A stretch of DNA of 64,000 nucleotides from assembly GCA_964016985.1 (NCBI GenBank), contig OZ024828.1, positions 78,079,869-78,143,868 of the forward strand. Direction: 5' to 3'. This DNA comes from Anodontia alba (lineage: Eukaryota; Mollusca; Bivalvia; Lucinida; Lucinidae). Below are positions 39,980 to 49,979 of the stretch, piece after piece (the first letter of the stretch is position 1; each line of letters opens with the position of its first letter). Position numbers and translations under genes: made by a program. Under the pieces are notes generated by a model, which saw only the letters and a program-made list of their open reading frames with translations, ran no database searches and was not told where the DNA came from.

Positions 39980-40321
39980 GAACTGTATTCATCCTAATTA
40001 CCACACTGTGCTCTTAAGTATTTTTTTTCCAAACATCACTAGAAAAACTTGTAGTAAAATATCCTCCTAATACGGGTACACTTTAAAGAAAGATAAGCAG
40101 CGAACTTCATGAGGGGCATATTTAATGATATGTACGCAATATTTTTCAAATTTTATAAAAGCATATATTACTGGCACTCATTTGAATTGCCTTGACATAA
40201 ATGAGTACCAATAATATATGGTTTTATAAAGAAGTAGATACATGGCCTGTAATCTGAAGACTACAAAATTGCTTGACTGTGCGCTTATAAGGGTATTTGC
40301 GGTAATTGGATCGAATTCAGT
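39980..40321. repeat. FB-F foldback element, copy 3
   Basis: GTATTCATCCTAATTACCAC to GCGGTAATTGGATCGAATTC. Core GCATATATTACTGGCACTCA with TTGAATTGCCTTGAC, right arm shortened. Confidence 0.7.
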
Positions 40322-40493
40322 ATATAAGGGTAGTTTCCTTTGGGAGCAGTTTGATCAGGGTCTACACTGTTTGCCACTCTACTAAACATTTTGTAAAGCT
40401 AACACATACAAATGAAAGCTGATGAGAAAGTATGGAATATTAGAAGTGTTCAAAGTTTTAGGATATTTCTGTATACAGAAAATGTCTTCATAC

Positions 40494-40620
40494 TTTTTGC
40501 ATACAGGCAAACAGTATGGACCCAGATCAGACTGCTCCTGATCTGGGTCCACACTGTTTGCAAAAATGACTTTTAAAATCACAAGCAGATGACAAAGCAG
40601 ACAAGTGTTGTGATTGGCCC
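40494..40620. repeat. TTAA-5 element, joined to a TTAA-1 fragment
   Basis: TGCATACAGGCAAACAGTAT, core GACCCAGATCAGACTGCTCC then the right arm, TGACAAAGCAGACAAGTG and GTTGTGATTGGCCC. At 40617 it runs straight into TAGCCATGCTGAATGAAG of a TTAA-1 element. Confidence 0.65.
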
Positions 40621-40765
40621 TAGCCATGCTGAATGAAGTTAGATGCCACATCCATTTCTAATTTTCAGTCAATCAGATTACTTGATCTAGTTTGTTGATA
40701 CAAATTCACATACTGAATGGCAAACAGTGCAGATCCAGATCAGTTGGCTTCTGAAGAAGTCAACT
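40617..40765. repeat. TTAA-1 element, left half only
   Basis: CCATGCTGAATGAAGTTAGA, ATTTTCAGTCAATCAGATTA, then the hairpin up to TTGGCTTCTGAAGAAGTCAA. Confidence 0.65.
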
Positions 40766-40998
40766 ACTCTGAATCTATCTATATCTCTGGGTTAATATGT
40801 TTTTGCTAATTGCTAAATGTCATGGCAAATATTTATTTCATGACAAGCAGTTAGCTCAAGCAGTTTATACACTATTCAGCTACTAATGGGTATACGTTAT
40901 TTGCCAATGTCCCTTTTTAGGGGACACTGGAAATTTAATGACAGAATATTTGCAGAACACTGTAATTATATTACCAATAAAACAGGATTACAATTTTT

Positions 40999-41029
<31 letters not shown>

Positions 41030-41065
41030 TCTGACCCAGAAGCTTAATTTGAGTTAAGGTTTGAT
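40766..41065. other. Unassigned with poly-T tract
   Basis: About 24 T at 41003-41026. CCCTTTTTAGGGGACACTGG contains a tiny CCC/GGG hairpin. No gene seen. Confidence 0.4.
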
Positions 41066-41580
41066 ATTTGATTTTGAGTTTTATAGTGCAGTCAACATTT
41101 GTATTTTGAACCTGTCAGTTAACCCATTGTAGTTGGGAGACCCCTAAAAGGGTATCTGGCAAACAGTGCAGACCCAGATCAGACGCAGCAGAATGCGGCA
41201 TCTGATCAGGGTCTTCATTGTTTGCAAATACTTCAGCCATTTTTCTCTTGGAATATCTAAATCTCATAGCCTCACCTACCTAAAACTGAAATTGGACTCT
41301 TCCAATATATAGTGTGGGAGAGTTCATTCAGTCTACAATGGGTTAACCTACTCACACTTTTTCAGGGCAGGCTTACTCCTCTGTGGTAATCCAATACTTT
41401 GTGCACATACTTCTGGCAGTAACTGACAACTGCCCTTCTTGAATCAGTGGAAAGGCGAGAATGACTGTAGTCAATTTCAGGTTGCCAAGCTTGGATTTGA
41501 ATTTGTGATCTGCAATCTTTTGTGGCTTTCTGACAACAATCTTTCAATCACAATGCAATGGTGCCTGGATGTGACATGGA
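41066..41580 (-). mobile_element. Old tRNA-derived SINE, split by a TTAA-2 element
   Basis: ATTTTGAGTTTTATAGTGCA at the left and GCAGGCTTACTCCTCTGTGG, ACTGACAACTGCCCTTCTTG and TTGAATTTGTGATCTGCAAT at the right match the SINE at 38009-38319. The TTAA-2 element occupies 41119-41346. Confidence 0.6.
41119..41346. repeat. TTAA-2 foldback element, copy 2, nested in a SINE
   Basis: TTAACCCATTGTAGTTGGGA to AGTCTACAATGGGTTAA. Core GGCAAACAGTGCAGACCC with apex GACGCAGCAGAATGCGGCATC. Confidence 0.85.
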
Positions 41581-41709
41581 GCTCAAGGCTAGCTTTAAGA
41601 GTGTTGTCTCACTGAAATATCATGCTCTGGACTCATGACTTGATATTACACCGAATCATATATTTTATTGACACTTGGCAAACCAGTTTTTATTCCTAGT
41701 TCTACTTTC

Positions 41710-41923
41710 TTAACCCTTGTCCTGCTGAACCTGGACATACCCTGCCTTTGCAAACAGTGTAGATCCAGATCAGTTGGCTTCTGAAGAAGCCAACTGATCT
41801 GGATCTGCACTGTTTGCCATTAAGTATGTGAATTTATATCAACAAGCTGGATCAAGTAATCTGATTGGCTGAAAATTAGAAGTAGGCGTGGTATCTTATT
41901 TTATTCAGCAGGACAAGGGTTAA
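41710..41923. repeat. TTAA-1 foldback element, copy 14 (reference quality)
   Basis: TTAACCCTTGTCCTGCTGAA to CAGGACAAGGGTTAA, core perfect except the constant T/C position (GTGTAGATCC versus the complement of GGATCTGCAC). Confidence 0.9.
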
Positions 41924-41964
41924 TGCCAAGAGAAAGAGCAGCATAAGTACCATTTTTTAGGTTT

Positions 41965-42050
41965 TGGTATGAATCGGCCAGGGATCAAACCTACAGCCTC
42001 ACTGGTACAAAGTGGACACTCTATCAAATGAGCCACTGTGCTGGTATCTG
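41965..42050 (-). mobile_element. tRNA-like SINE head fragment
   Basis: In reverse complement: GTGGCTCATTTGATAGAG (A-box-like) and GTAGGTTTGATCCCTG (B-box-like). Different in sequence from the 38009 SINE family. Confidence 0.5.
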
Positions 42051-42076
42051 GCTGAAGTTTGATGTTACTGTCAAAA

Positions 42077-42304
42077 TTAACCAATTGTAGACTAAATAGA
42101 CTCTCCTAGACTATATATTGAAAGAATCCAATTTCAATTTTAGGTACATCCGGCTACGAGATTTACATATTCCTAGAGAAAACTGGCTAAACTATTTGCA
42201 AACAGAAGAGACCCTAATCAGAATCCGCATTCTGCGGCATCTGATCTGGGTCTGCACTGTTTGCCAATTACCCTTTAACGGGTCTCCAGATTACAATGGG
42301 TTAA
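42077..42304. repeat. TTAA-2 foldback element, copy 3 (reverse orientation)
   Basis: TTAACCAATTGTAGACTAAA to TCCAGATTACAATGGGTTAA, apex GAATCCGCATTCTGCGGCATC. Confidence 0.8.
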
Positions 42305-42421
42305 TTGTGACAGTGTCTGGGTGTTACCATCTCTGATGCCATTTTATAATGCTATACCACAGACACACTGACCAAATACAAATTTGATTGGCATTAGTGC
42401 CACCAGCACTAGCTCTTCTTC

Positions 42422-42616
42422 TTAACTCTTGTTATGCTGAATAAATTAAGATGCCATGCCCACTTCTAATTTTAAGCCAATCAGATCACTTGATTCAGAT
42501 TGTGCATACAAATCCACATACTTTACGACAAACAGTGCAGATCCAGATCAGTTGGCTTCTGGATCTACACTGTTTGCAAAGGCAGAGCATATCTGGGTTC
42601 AGCATGACTAGGGTTA
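42422..42616. repeat. TTAA-1 foldback element, copy 15
   Basis: TTAACTCTTGTTATGCTGAA to GCATGACTAGGGTTAA. The hairpin has collapsed to CAGTTGGCTTCTGGATCTAC. Confidence 0.75.
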
Positions 42617-42639
42617 ACGCTGAGCACCAAACATGCTAA

Positions 42640-42760
42640 TTTTAGAACCCTAATGTATGACCAGGTGGGGATCCAGTAGCCACTAGATCTGCAGCCTGGT
42701 GCTGCCTCCAGATCAAAAGGTGGACGCTCTACACAAATGAGCAACTAGGACCCGTTGTCT
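42640..42760 (-). mobile_element. Weak tRNA-like SINE fragment
   Basis: GGTGGACGCTCTACACAAAT with GAGCAACTAGGACCC resembles the reversed head of 41965-42050. Strongly decayed. Confidence 0.3.
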
Positions 42761-43013
42761 GACTGTAGTTTTACCATTACAAATCAGAAATTCTTTTGAG
42801 ACCTTGCATGTTACCACCAGTGTATTTGCTTTATTTTAGCAGTAGGGGTCTCAGTCTAGATGATGTTTCAAAACAAATGATGAGGTAATTTTGACAATAT
42901 TCCTATACAAACAAGAGTGTCTGTGAAGAATCCCGCTGCCAGATTGTGTAAACTCTGATAACAAAAGCCGTGACAAGAGAAACAGTACCTCCAAAATCTA
43001 ACCCCTAGTTAAA

Positions 43014-43430
43014 GTACTGTAAATGTCCTAAAATTTTGAACATTTTATACTATACTTTTTTTTTATCTGAACTTTGCTTTTTAAGGAGTTGTTTCATAAC
43101 CCTTCTCTTGCTGAGCACGACATGCCCCGTCTTAGCAAACAGTGTAGATCCAGATCAGTTGGCTTCTGAAGAAGCCAACTGATCTGGATCTGCACTGTCA
43201 TTAAATATGTGAATTTCTATCAAAAACCCGGATCAAGTAATCTGATTGGCTGGAAGTTAGAAGTGGGCATGGCCTCTTAATTTATTCAGCATGAGAAGGG
43301 TTAAATATTTATTGAAATGGCAAACAGTGTAATCCCTTGGAGCAGTCTGATGTGGGTCTGGATTGTTTACATATGCAATTTTGTCAGAAGCTTTGGTGTA
43401 TGAAATTTTAGGACATTTACCATACTTTGG
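43014..43430. repeat. FB-J foldback element split by TTAA-1
   Basis: ACTGTAAATGTCCTAAAATT at the left, AATTTTAGGACATTTACCAT at the right. Core GGCAAACAGTGTAATCCCTT. A TTAA-1 element lies at 43097-43305 inside the left shoulder. Confidence 0.7.
43097..43305. repeat. TTAA-1 foldback element, copy 16, nested in FB-J
   Basis: TAACCCTTCTCTTGCTGAGC to GCATGAGAAGGGTTAA, with the hairpin CTGAAGAAG at the apex. The right outer arm lacks GTTTGCC. Confidence 0.8.
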
Positions 43431-43818
43431 AATGGCATTTTTTTTTTATTTTTGTTGCTTTAAAGATAAATGATCACAGCTCAAAGGCATTTTTTAAACA
43501 ATTTCACTTTTACCTTGTTAATTATGTTAAAAAAATTGTCAAAGTGTAAAGATGTCCAATGACCCAACAGAGAAAAATGAGAAATGTGCAAAAATATTTT
43601 GAAACACTTTGTTCTTCATTGTGATTTCCATTTTAATCCTGTACTGTACCTATTTACCATTGACCATGTCTAGACATTGGTGAGTGCAACATTTCAGTGG
43701 AATAAAAAATAATCATTTTATTGTTCAATTTCAGCTGGATTTGTATAGAAATATACAGCAAACTTCATCACACATCCAACTTGCTATTTTTTCATCATTT
43801 TGTTCACAAATGAGATTA
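43431..43818. other. Unassigned AT-rich sequence
   Basis: A plus-strand acceptor-like TTATTGTTCAATTTCAG at about 43733 is followed by a short open stretch that runs into a TTAA-1 element. No donor or partner exon seen. Confidence 0.3.
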
Positions 43819-44030
43819 TTATCCCTGATCCTGCTGAACCTGGATATGCCCTGCCTTTGCAAGCGTAGATTCAGATCAGTTGGCTTCTGCAGAAGCCAAC
43901 TGATCTGGATCTGCACCGTTTGTCATTAATTTTTCGTAATTTGTATCAACAACCTGAATCAAGTAATCTGATTGGCTGAAAATTAGAAGTGGGTGTGGCA
44001 TCCTAATTTATTCGGCATAACAACAGTTAG
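43819..44030. repeat. TTAA-1 foldback element, copy 17
   Basis: TTATCCCTGATCCTGCTGAA to GGCATAACAACAGTTAG, both TTAA ends mutated. Apex CTTCTGCAGAAG. Confidence 0.8.
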
Positions 44031-44176
44031 TAACCCTGAGTAATCAAATTAATGTCATCTATAAAGATACCACTATAGCAATATACTGTTGTAAATGGAT
44101 TTATTTTTTTTGTTTATCAAATTTTTTTTCACAAAATTTCATTTTTTCCTATTGGATCTTTAAACATCATATAGCA

Positions 44177-44345
44177 CTAGATAAAGCATTTTTTACAACC
44201 AAAAACAACTAATAATTTTCTTATTTCTCCATGAAAACACATGTTGTGGGTACTCATTAGAAGCGCCTGGTTGAGGTTCTTCTGATGAGTACCAAAGAAA
44301 TAAGAATATAATTTTCAGGACACCCTTCTAGATACTCCAGCTACG
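44177..44345. repeat. FB-E foldback element, copy 12
   Basis: CTAGATAAAGCATTTTTTAC to CCTTCTAGATACTCCAGC. Core CATGTTGTGGGTACTCATTA, right arm shortened. Confidence 0.65.
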
Positions 44346-44563
44346 GTAAATGTCCTTAAAATTTGTACACTTTATTCCAGAATTTTTTGGCTATATTTTG
44401 CTTTTTATGCATAAGTTTCTTAAAATAGTAGAATGGCAAACAGTAAAGACCCTGATCAGACTGTTCCTGAAGGAGCAGTCTGATCTGGATCTGCACTGTT
44501 TGCATATGTGGCCACTTAGTCAGACACTTTGGTGTATGAAACTTTTGGACATTTACCCTATAT
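44346..44563. repeat. FB-J foldback element, complete
   Basis: GGTAAATGTCCTTAAAATTT at the left and its approximate complement TTTGGACATTTACCC at the right. Core GGCAAACAGTAAAGACCCTG to GATCTGCACTGTTTGC with apex CTGTTCCTGAAGGAGCAG. Confidence 0.8.
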
Positions 44564-44884
44564 CTTGACATTTTGTTATATTTTTTCTGTGATATACATG
44601 TATGCAGAAACAGAGAAACAGTTCAAGAAAATGCAGTTCCAAATTAATTTGACTGGAGATACACCTATAAAAGTCTCCTGGGACCAGCCTATCCATCTGT
44701 TCTGCATGTTAAGGCCTTCACTGTTCACACTCCTAATATTTGGAATGTACAGAACAGAAAAACTATATGATTAAAAGTGAAAGAAATGACCAGATTCTAT
44801 GGGTGTTGCTTGCTTTTTTTCTGCTATGGAAAACTGTGACAATTCTTGAGTTGACAAGGAGGAGTACTTGATAATAATTATGGA
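44564..44884. other. Unassigned, possible pseudo-exon on plus strand
   Basis: ACATGTATGCAG at 44597 could be an acceptor for an open stretch (KQFKKMQFQINLTGDT and on) ending in TGA at 44772. No donor partner, conserved motif or polyadenylation signal was seen, so it is not called a gene. Confidence 0.25.
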
Positions 44885-45005
44885 AGAATTTTCTCTAGTT
44901 CTCCATAGAAATATAAATTGTGTGTACTCATAAGAAACGCCTTGGCGAGGTACTTCTAATGAGTACCCACAACATGTTTTTATGGAGAAATAAAAATTAT
45001 CCCAG
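44885..45005. repeat. FB-E foldback element, copy 13
   Basis: AAATTGTGTGTACTCATAAG / CTTCTAATGAGTACCCACAA with GCCTTGGCGAGG apex. Outer ends mostly lost. Confidence 0.6.
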
Positions 45006-45099
45006 AATTATCACTAAATACTCCACTGCAGTCTGAATACCAGTAGCAGGACTTCCTTTTAGCAGAACAATTAGATTTCCAGACAAAAACATACATTTT

Positions 45100-45287
45100 C
45101 AGGGGTCATCCTGGAGCTTTCAGAGAGGGAGAAGTTTTGCGACAATTTCAGGAAGAAGTTTTGGTCCAAATTTTGGATTTCCCTATATATTCTATACATT
45201 TTCACTTCTCCCTCAGCTCTAGATAGGGAGAAGTCAGTCAGCTTAGGGAGACTTTTTCTACCAAATCGCCCTCTAGGATGACCCCTG
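45100..45287. mobile_element. CAGGGGTC-ended MITE
   Basis: Ends CAGGGGTCATCCTGGAGC and GCCCTCTAGGATGACCCCTG, inner GAGGGAGAAGTTTTG / CACTTCTCCCTC. CATTTT lies directly outside both ends (45094-45099, 45288-45293). Confidence 0.75.
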
Positions 45288-45339
45288 CATTTTGGAATAC
45301 CATTAGAACCATCTCATTGGGAAAAAAAGTATCATGTTA

Positions 45340-45500
45340 AACATGAATATTGGAACAGAGAGGCCACAGCAAACAATGTAGACCCAGATGATACTGCTGA
45401 TCAGTCTGACATTTGATCAGGGTCTATACTGTTTGCTATTCAACCAGCATAAACAGATAGTAAATTGGCTTTGTTCAAATTTTAAGACAAGCATAGTAAG
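45340..45500. repeat. FB-K-like foldback
   Basis: GCAAACAATGTAGACCCAGA to GGGTCTATACTGTTTGC with a diverged apex, then a TTCAAATTTTAAGACAAGCA shoulder. Confidence 0.55.
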
Positions 45501-45520
45501 GAATTCAGGTGCCCCGAACT

Positions 45521-45701
45521 TTAACACTTCGCAATGCTGGGTAAAAATTTCAGCAGGTGACATTTTGGAATATTTATTTTATTTTTTTCCTAGAAAATAG
45601 GATTCGTCAGGAGACAATTTGCATGAAATGTCCGATCCTATTTTCTATGAAAAATATGAAAAGTTTCATCAGCTTTTGACGTCTGCAGCATGGTAAGTGG
45701 G
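45521..45701. repeat. TTAA-3 foldback element, eroded right end
   Basis: TTAACACTTCGCAATGCTGG, core AAAATAGGATTCGTCAGGAG, then TGACGTCTGCAGCATGGTAA. The left inner arm is deleted. Confidence 0.65.
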
Positions 45702-46150
45702 TGTATAGACTAAGGGGAGTAAGTCAAGGTAAAATCAGCTCCAGCTACTATCAAGATTTGCTTCCCTTGTGCACCAAACTACAGAATGAGCATGCAAAAT
45801 AACTTTTGCAAATGTACACTCTGTACATGATCAACACTGCATAATAAATTTTAGTACCACTGAAAATTCAGTCATTCAGAATCAGTGGAACAAACCGTAT
45901 GGCATTATAAAGAAAAACAATCATAATCTTATAATGCCCATCATTCCTCATGGCTCAAGTGAAGTTACTTCTCAGGCTGGGAATAAGACTCATGACCCAT
46001 GTCAAATAAAATGTACATATGGTTTATGTTCTATAGCAAACATATCATACAGTGCATGTTTAATACACTGATCATTTCTGCTTTGCAAAAGCTACTCATA
46101 ACTTCATTAATCATAGCTCAAGACAAGATAAATTATCTAACTAAAACATG
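45702..46150. other. Unassigned sequence
   Basis: No foldback, array or exon with both splice sites was visible on either strand. Confidence 0.4.
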
Positions 46151-46358
46151 TTAATCCTTGTCCTGCTGAACCCGGATATGCCCTGCTTTGCAAACAGGGT
46201 AGATCCAGATCAGTTGGCTTCTAAGAAGCCAAATGATCTGGATCTGCACTGTTTGCCATTCAGTATGTGAATTAATATCAACAATCTGGATCAAGTAATC
46301 TGACTGGCTGAAAATTTGAAGTGGGCATGGCATCTTTATTCAGCCTGGCAAAGTTTAA
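46151..46358. repeat. TTAA-1 foldback element, copy 18
   Basis: TTAATCCTTGTCCTGCTGAA to AGCCTGGCAAAGTTTAA. Apex CTTCTAAGAAG. Confidence 0.8.
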
Positions 46359-46518
46359 TTTTTTTCTCATTTCTCCTGGAAAATACATGTTGTGATATAT
46401 GTTGTAGTTACTCATTAAAAGTGCTTTGGCAAGCCCTTCTAATGAGTACCGAAAACATGTTTTTGTGCAGAAATATGAAAAAGGTGTCATGAATATTTGC
46501 TTTATATGGAGAGTTATG
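46359..46518. repeat. FB-E foldback element, copy 14
   Basis: Directly abuts the previous element. ACATGTTGTGATATATGTTG then TACTCATTAAAAGTGCTTTG / CTTCTAATGAGTACCGAAAA. Left arm partly duplicated. Confidence 0.6.
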
Positions 46519-46798
46519 TCATAAAGTACAGCTCATTTTTTTTAATCCACTGATATTTTTTGCTGCGCAAAAGCTTCTCACAATAATTATTGTTGTTTTA
46601 AATAATATCATTAAGCTAGCAATGCTTTGACACAAATGGATAAAAATATTTATCAAAGACTGCAAACAATTTTCAATTCTTCAATTAAACACATTTATCC
46701 TAAGTATTCAGATATTTGAATGCCTCACCATACTTGTTTTAACATTTAAATGTCAAGTTTACTTCCTGGTGACATGAAGACAGAAAATTACCAAGATC

Positions 46799-47314
46799 AG
46801 GGCCCAGTTGTTCAAAACTTAACTAGGTTTTTAGCTAACCTGACATTAAAATTTCTATCCTGAAACATATGGCAAATACATTCATATTTTTTACTGAAAA
46901 AAGTTACATTTTTGCAGCAAAAATATTAACGTATTTGAAAATATCTTAGCTACAACAATTAATGAGTTTGTCATTAACAATGGGGGGGGCGGTCGGGTGG
47001 TGCGATGGTGTCGTGTAGCTTTCGTCACCGGGGCGTCCAACTGATATTGGCTTACAATTGGACAAGGCCTGGTATCCTTGTAACAGGTAAGGTTAGAGGG
47101 GGGGATATTTTTATTTCTTCTGTTTCTTCACTTTCATTCCTGTTCCTCTTTCTTCCCTGCCCCTCTCTTTCATTTCTTCTACTATCTCTTTTCTCCCTTT
47201 CTCTGGGAGACGACACAAAATGACCCACAAGGGTTGACGTGTCGTTAAACCCCAACACAATCAATCATCATTAACAAGCTCATTTAGCTACCAATGCTTT
47301 GAACAACTGGGCCA
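46799..47314. repeat. FB-G foldback element, copy 5, split by a SINE-like insert
   Basis: GGGCCCAGTTGTTCAAAACT to TTTGAACAACTGGGCC. Insert at 46982-47267. Confidence 0.8.
46982..47267 (+). mobile_element. SINE-like retroelement with target duplication
   Basis: Starts TGGGGGGGGCGGTCGGGTGG, has GGGGCGTCCAACTGATATTG, a pyrimidine-rich body, then GTGTCGTTAAACCCCAACAC and a short (AATC) tail. TCATTAACAA flanks it on both sides (46972-46981 and 47268-47277). A second copy is at 12480-12740. The head is not convincingly tRNA-like. Confidence 0.75.
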
Positions 47315-47377
47315 AGTTTTTTCTCCAAAACATATCTTATCTCTACTGCCCTAGAGGTAGTAAGTAGTTTCACTTAC

Positions 47378-47418
47378 CTTTTGTAGATAAACAAGGACCC
47401 TTCTATAGAAGTCTTCTC
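47378..47418 (-). CDS. Candidate 41-nt internal exon, unrecognised gene
   Basis: On the minus strand a strong acceptor (TTTCTATCTTTTTAG) and a strong donor (AAAAG/GTAAGTG) are 41 nt apart. The frame reading EDFYRRVLVYLQK starts two nucleotides into a codon and ends in phase 0. A second open frame reads EKTSIEGSLFIYK. The splice sites are the best pair found in the window. It is too short to assign a family. Confidence 0.45.
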
Positions 47419-47682
47419 CTAAAAAGATAGAAACAGACATACACTGTATGAAACTTCAATGATTACTTTACAATTTTGTGATTACGAGTCAGTATATAGG
47501 ACTCATAGAATTCTAATCCAGTGAGTCCTGATATAAAATTATGAATTCTGAGCATTGTTTTTTACAGAAACTTTGTAATTTTGATGAGTCCTGTGTCTCA
47601 CACCTCTGAAAATTGTGAGACATTTGAGGAAACACATTGGAAATATGTTGCAGGACTCACAGGTAACTGAAACCCTGAGACA

Positions 47683-47914
47683 TAACCCATTGTAGACTGA
47701 ATGAATTCACCCACACTATATACTGGAAGAGTCCAATTTCAATTTTAGGTAGGGTAGTTTAGGCTATGATATTTAGATATTCATACAGAAAAATGGTTAA
47801 ATTATTTGCAAACAGTGAAGACCCTGATCAGATGCCGCATTCTGCAGCATCTGATCTGGGTCTGCACTGTTTGCCAGTTACTCTTTTAGGGGTCTCCCAA
47901 CTACAATGGACTAA
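47683..47914. repeat. TTAA-2 foldback element, copy 4
   Basis: TAACCCATTGTAGACTGAAT to CCAACTACAATGGACTAA. Apex GATGCCGCATTCTGCAGCATC. Confidence 0.8.
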
Positions 47915-48079
47915 TGTATACTAAGTATCCGAAGAGGCTTGTAATAAAATTTAAACATGTTCATTTTACATCTTATTTGATGTGTCTTCTTTTTATTCTG
48001 CACAACTCAAAATGTAATCAAAGTTTGTACAAGTAAGAGTTAATTCCCTTAGACTATGGATATGAAGATACTGTAACAA

Positions 48080-48250
48080 CCCTTAGTATTCTGACAGGCC
48101 TGAACACATTGTAGATCCAGGTCAGATGCCGCCTTTTCAGGATGTACACTGTTTGCAACTCGTCCAGCAGTATTTAAACACATCATAGTATAGCTTTATA
48201 CAAATTTCAGGACGTTTGGTAAGGCGTTAAAATGTCCCAATTTTTTAGGC
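48080..48250. repeat. FB-K foldback element, diverged
   Basis: CAGGCCTGAACACATTGTAG, GGATGTACACTGTTTGC and a CGTCCAGCAGTATTTAAACA shoulder. Confidence 0.5.
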
Positions 48251-48481
48251 AAAATAAGGTGGCAGATTAGCTGTCTGCTGCTCTGGCATTATACTGTCTT
48301 CTCTTTGAAGATAAACGCTTTCTTTTCTATTTTGGATCACTATGCCCATGGGTGTCTATGCCCATGGGTGTAGACAATCTTAGAATTTGCAGTTGCTCTG
48401 GAAGCACTTCCTGAAATGTCATGGACTGCTCAACATTGTGTTATAACCAAGTATCAGCTTTAATTATCTGCCATGAAACCT
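48251..48481. other. Unassigned, short tandem duplication
   Basis: CTATGCCCATGGGTGT occurs twice in tandem at about 48340-48372. No gene seen. Confidence 0.4.
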
Positions 48482-48900
48482 AAAATCTATACTCATGACT
48501 GTGTTGTGATTACTCATTGGAAGTGCCTCACCAAGAACCTTCTAATGAGTACCCACAACTGCTTTCATGGAGAAATAAGAAAAATACGTAAATGATACTC
48601 CCTCTTATCTGGAGCTATGGAGCTAACCCATTTTATACTGAATAAACTCACCCACACTATACATTGGAAGAGTCCAATTTCAATTTTATGTCTGGCTATG
48701 AGATTTAGATATTCCAAGAGAAAAATGGCTAAACTATTTGCAAATAGTGGAGACCCTGATCAGATGCCGCATTTTGCAGCGTCTGATCCCTTTTAAGGGT
48801 CTCCAGATCACAATGGGCTAAATGAGTACCAACACTATGTTTTCATGGAGAAAAAAGAAAAAAAATTTATGAATGATACTCCCTCTTACCTGGAGCTATT
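48482..48900. repeat. FB-E element split by TTAA-2
   Basis: Left piece ends CTTATCTGGAGCTATGGAG. The piece from 48823 repeats ATGAGTACCAACACTATG and ends CTTACCTGGAGCTATTG. Both pieces carry a right half, so a partial duplication preceded or accompanied the insertion. Confidence 0.6.
48623..48822. repeat. TTAA-2 foldback element, copy 5
   Basis: CTAACCCATTTTATACTGAA to CAGATCACAATGGGCTAA. CTAA at both edges replaces the usual TTAA. The right inner arm lacks GGGTCTGCACTG. Confidence 0.75.
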
Positions 48901-48904
48901 GAAT

Positions 48905-49260
48905 TACCGTATTCCACCTAATTACCGCACTGTGCACTTAGCTTTTTCAAAAGCACTGGTAGTAAAATATCCACCTAATACCGGCACACTTTAAAGAAAG
49001 TTCAACAGAGGACTTCATAAGAAGTGTATTAAATGATGCTTATGTGATATTATTTTCTTTTTTCTTTATAGAAGCATATGTTGTGGGTACTCGTTTGAAT
49101 TGCCTCGACTTGTCGAGGCAATTCAAATGAGTACTCACAACATATGATTTTTTTTATAAAGAACTAGATAAAAGTACACTGGTTGTAATCTTTTAGATTA
49201 CCAAATTGCTTGACTGAGCGCTCATAGGAGCATGTGCGGTAATTAGGTCGAATATGGTAA
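48905..49260. repeat. FB-F foldback element, copy 4 (best copy)
   Basis: TACCGTATTCCACCTAATTA to TAATTAGGTCGAATATGGTA. Core AAGCATATGTTGTGGGTACT with GAATTGCCTCGACTTGTC forming a near-perfect stem. Confidence 0.85.
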
Positions 49261-49536
49261 CTGTTGGAATACTTATACTGGTAGTCAATATGGTATTGCT
49301 TTTAAATTCTCTGGAGCTGTGCAAGCTTTCAGTTTGCATCTTGGATTCCACGGACAATGCTCTTACCCACATATGTATTAACGATAGTTTGCTTTTTTAA
49401 GCTATTTTTAGTAAACTGACTTCTTGAGAAGCTGTGAAATCAAGATAACAGCTGAGGCCTACAAGAACAGATACAGCTATTTATGAATTTTCAGTTTGTA
49501 CCATCTTTTTTTTTTTTTCAGCTTAAACCTAATCAT
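49261..49536. other. Unassigned sequence
   Basis: A minus-strand acceptor-like CTGTATCTGTTCTTGTAG near 49470 has no usable donor. Nothing else is visible. Confidence 0.35.
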
Positions 49537-49690
49537 AGCTCCAGATAGGAGTTTTCACAGAATATTTTTCTTATTTCTCCATAAAAATGTATGTTGTGGG
49601 TACTCAGTGAGGCGCTTCTAATGAGTACTTTAATTAGAACTTTAAATAGTACTTTTCTGTTTGTTATTGGGCTTTATCTGGGGCTGTGCT
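49537..49690. repeat. FB-E foldback element, copy 15
   Basis: AGCTCCAGATAGGAGTTTTC to TTTATCTGGGGCTGTG. The left arm past the apex is deleted. Confidence 0.65.
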
Positions 49691-49979
49691 AATGAATTTA
49701 AATATTAGCAAAGAACATTTTATAAAATATTTTCATTTTTCCTTGAAGATATGGTTTGATGTTTCATTTTTTTTGGTCTCCTCTGAAGAAGTTTTGAATG
49801 GAACATTTAGCTCTATTTTCTGGAAATAATCTGAGTAATAGCATTCACTCATTTCATTTCTGCTCATTTTGTATAGAGACCAATAATAGTTGAGCATTAT
49901 CTGCAGATGCCATGCAACATTCTTCTGGTAATGCCATCTCAACTTGGACAGTGATTTGACTGTTGTAAAAAGGTCAAAG

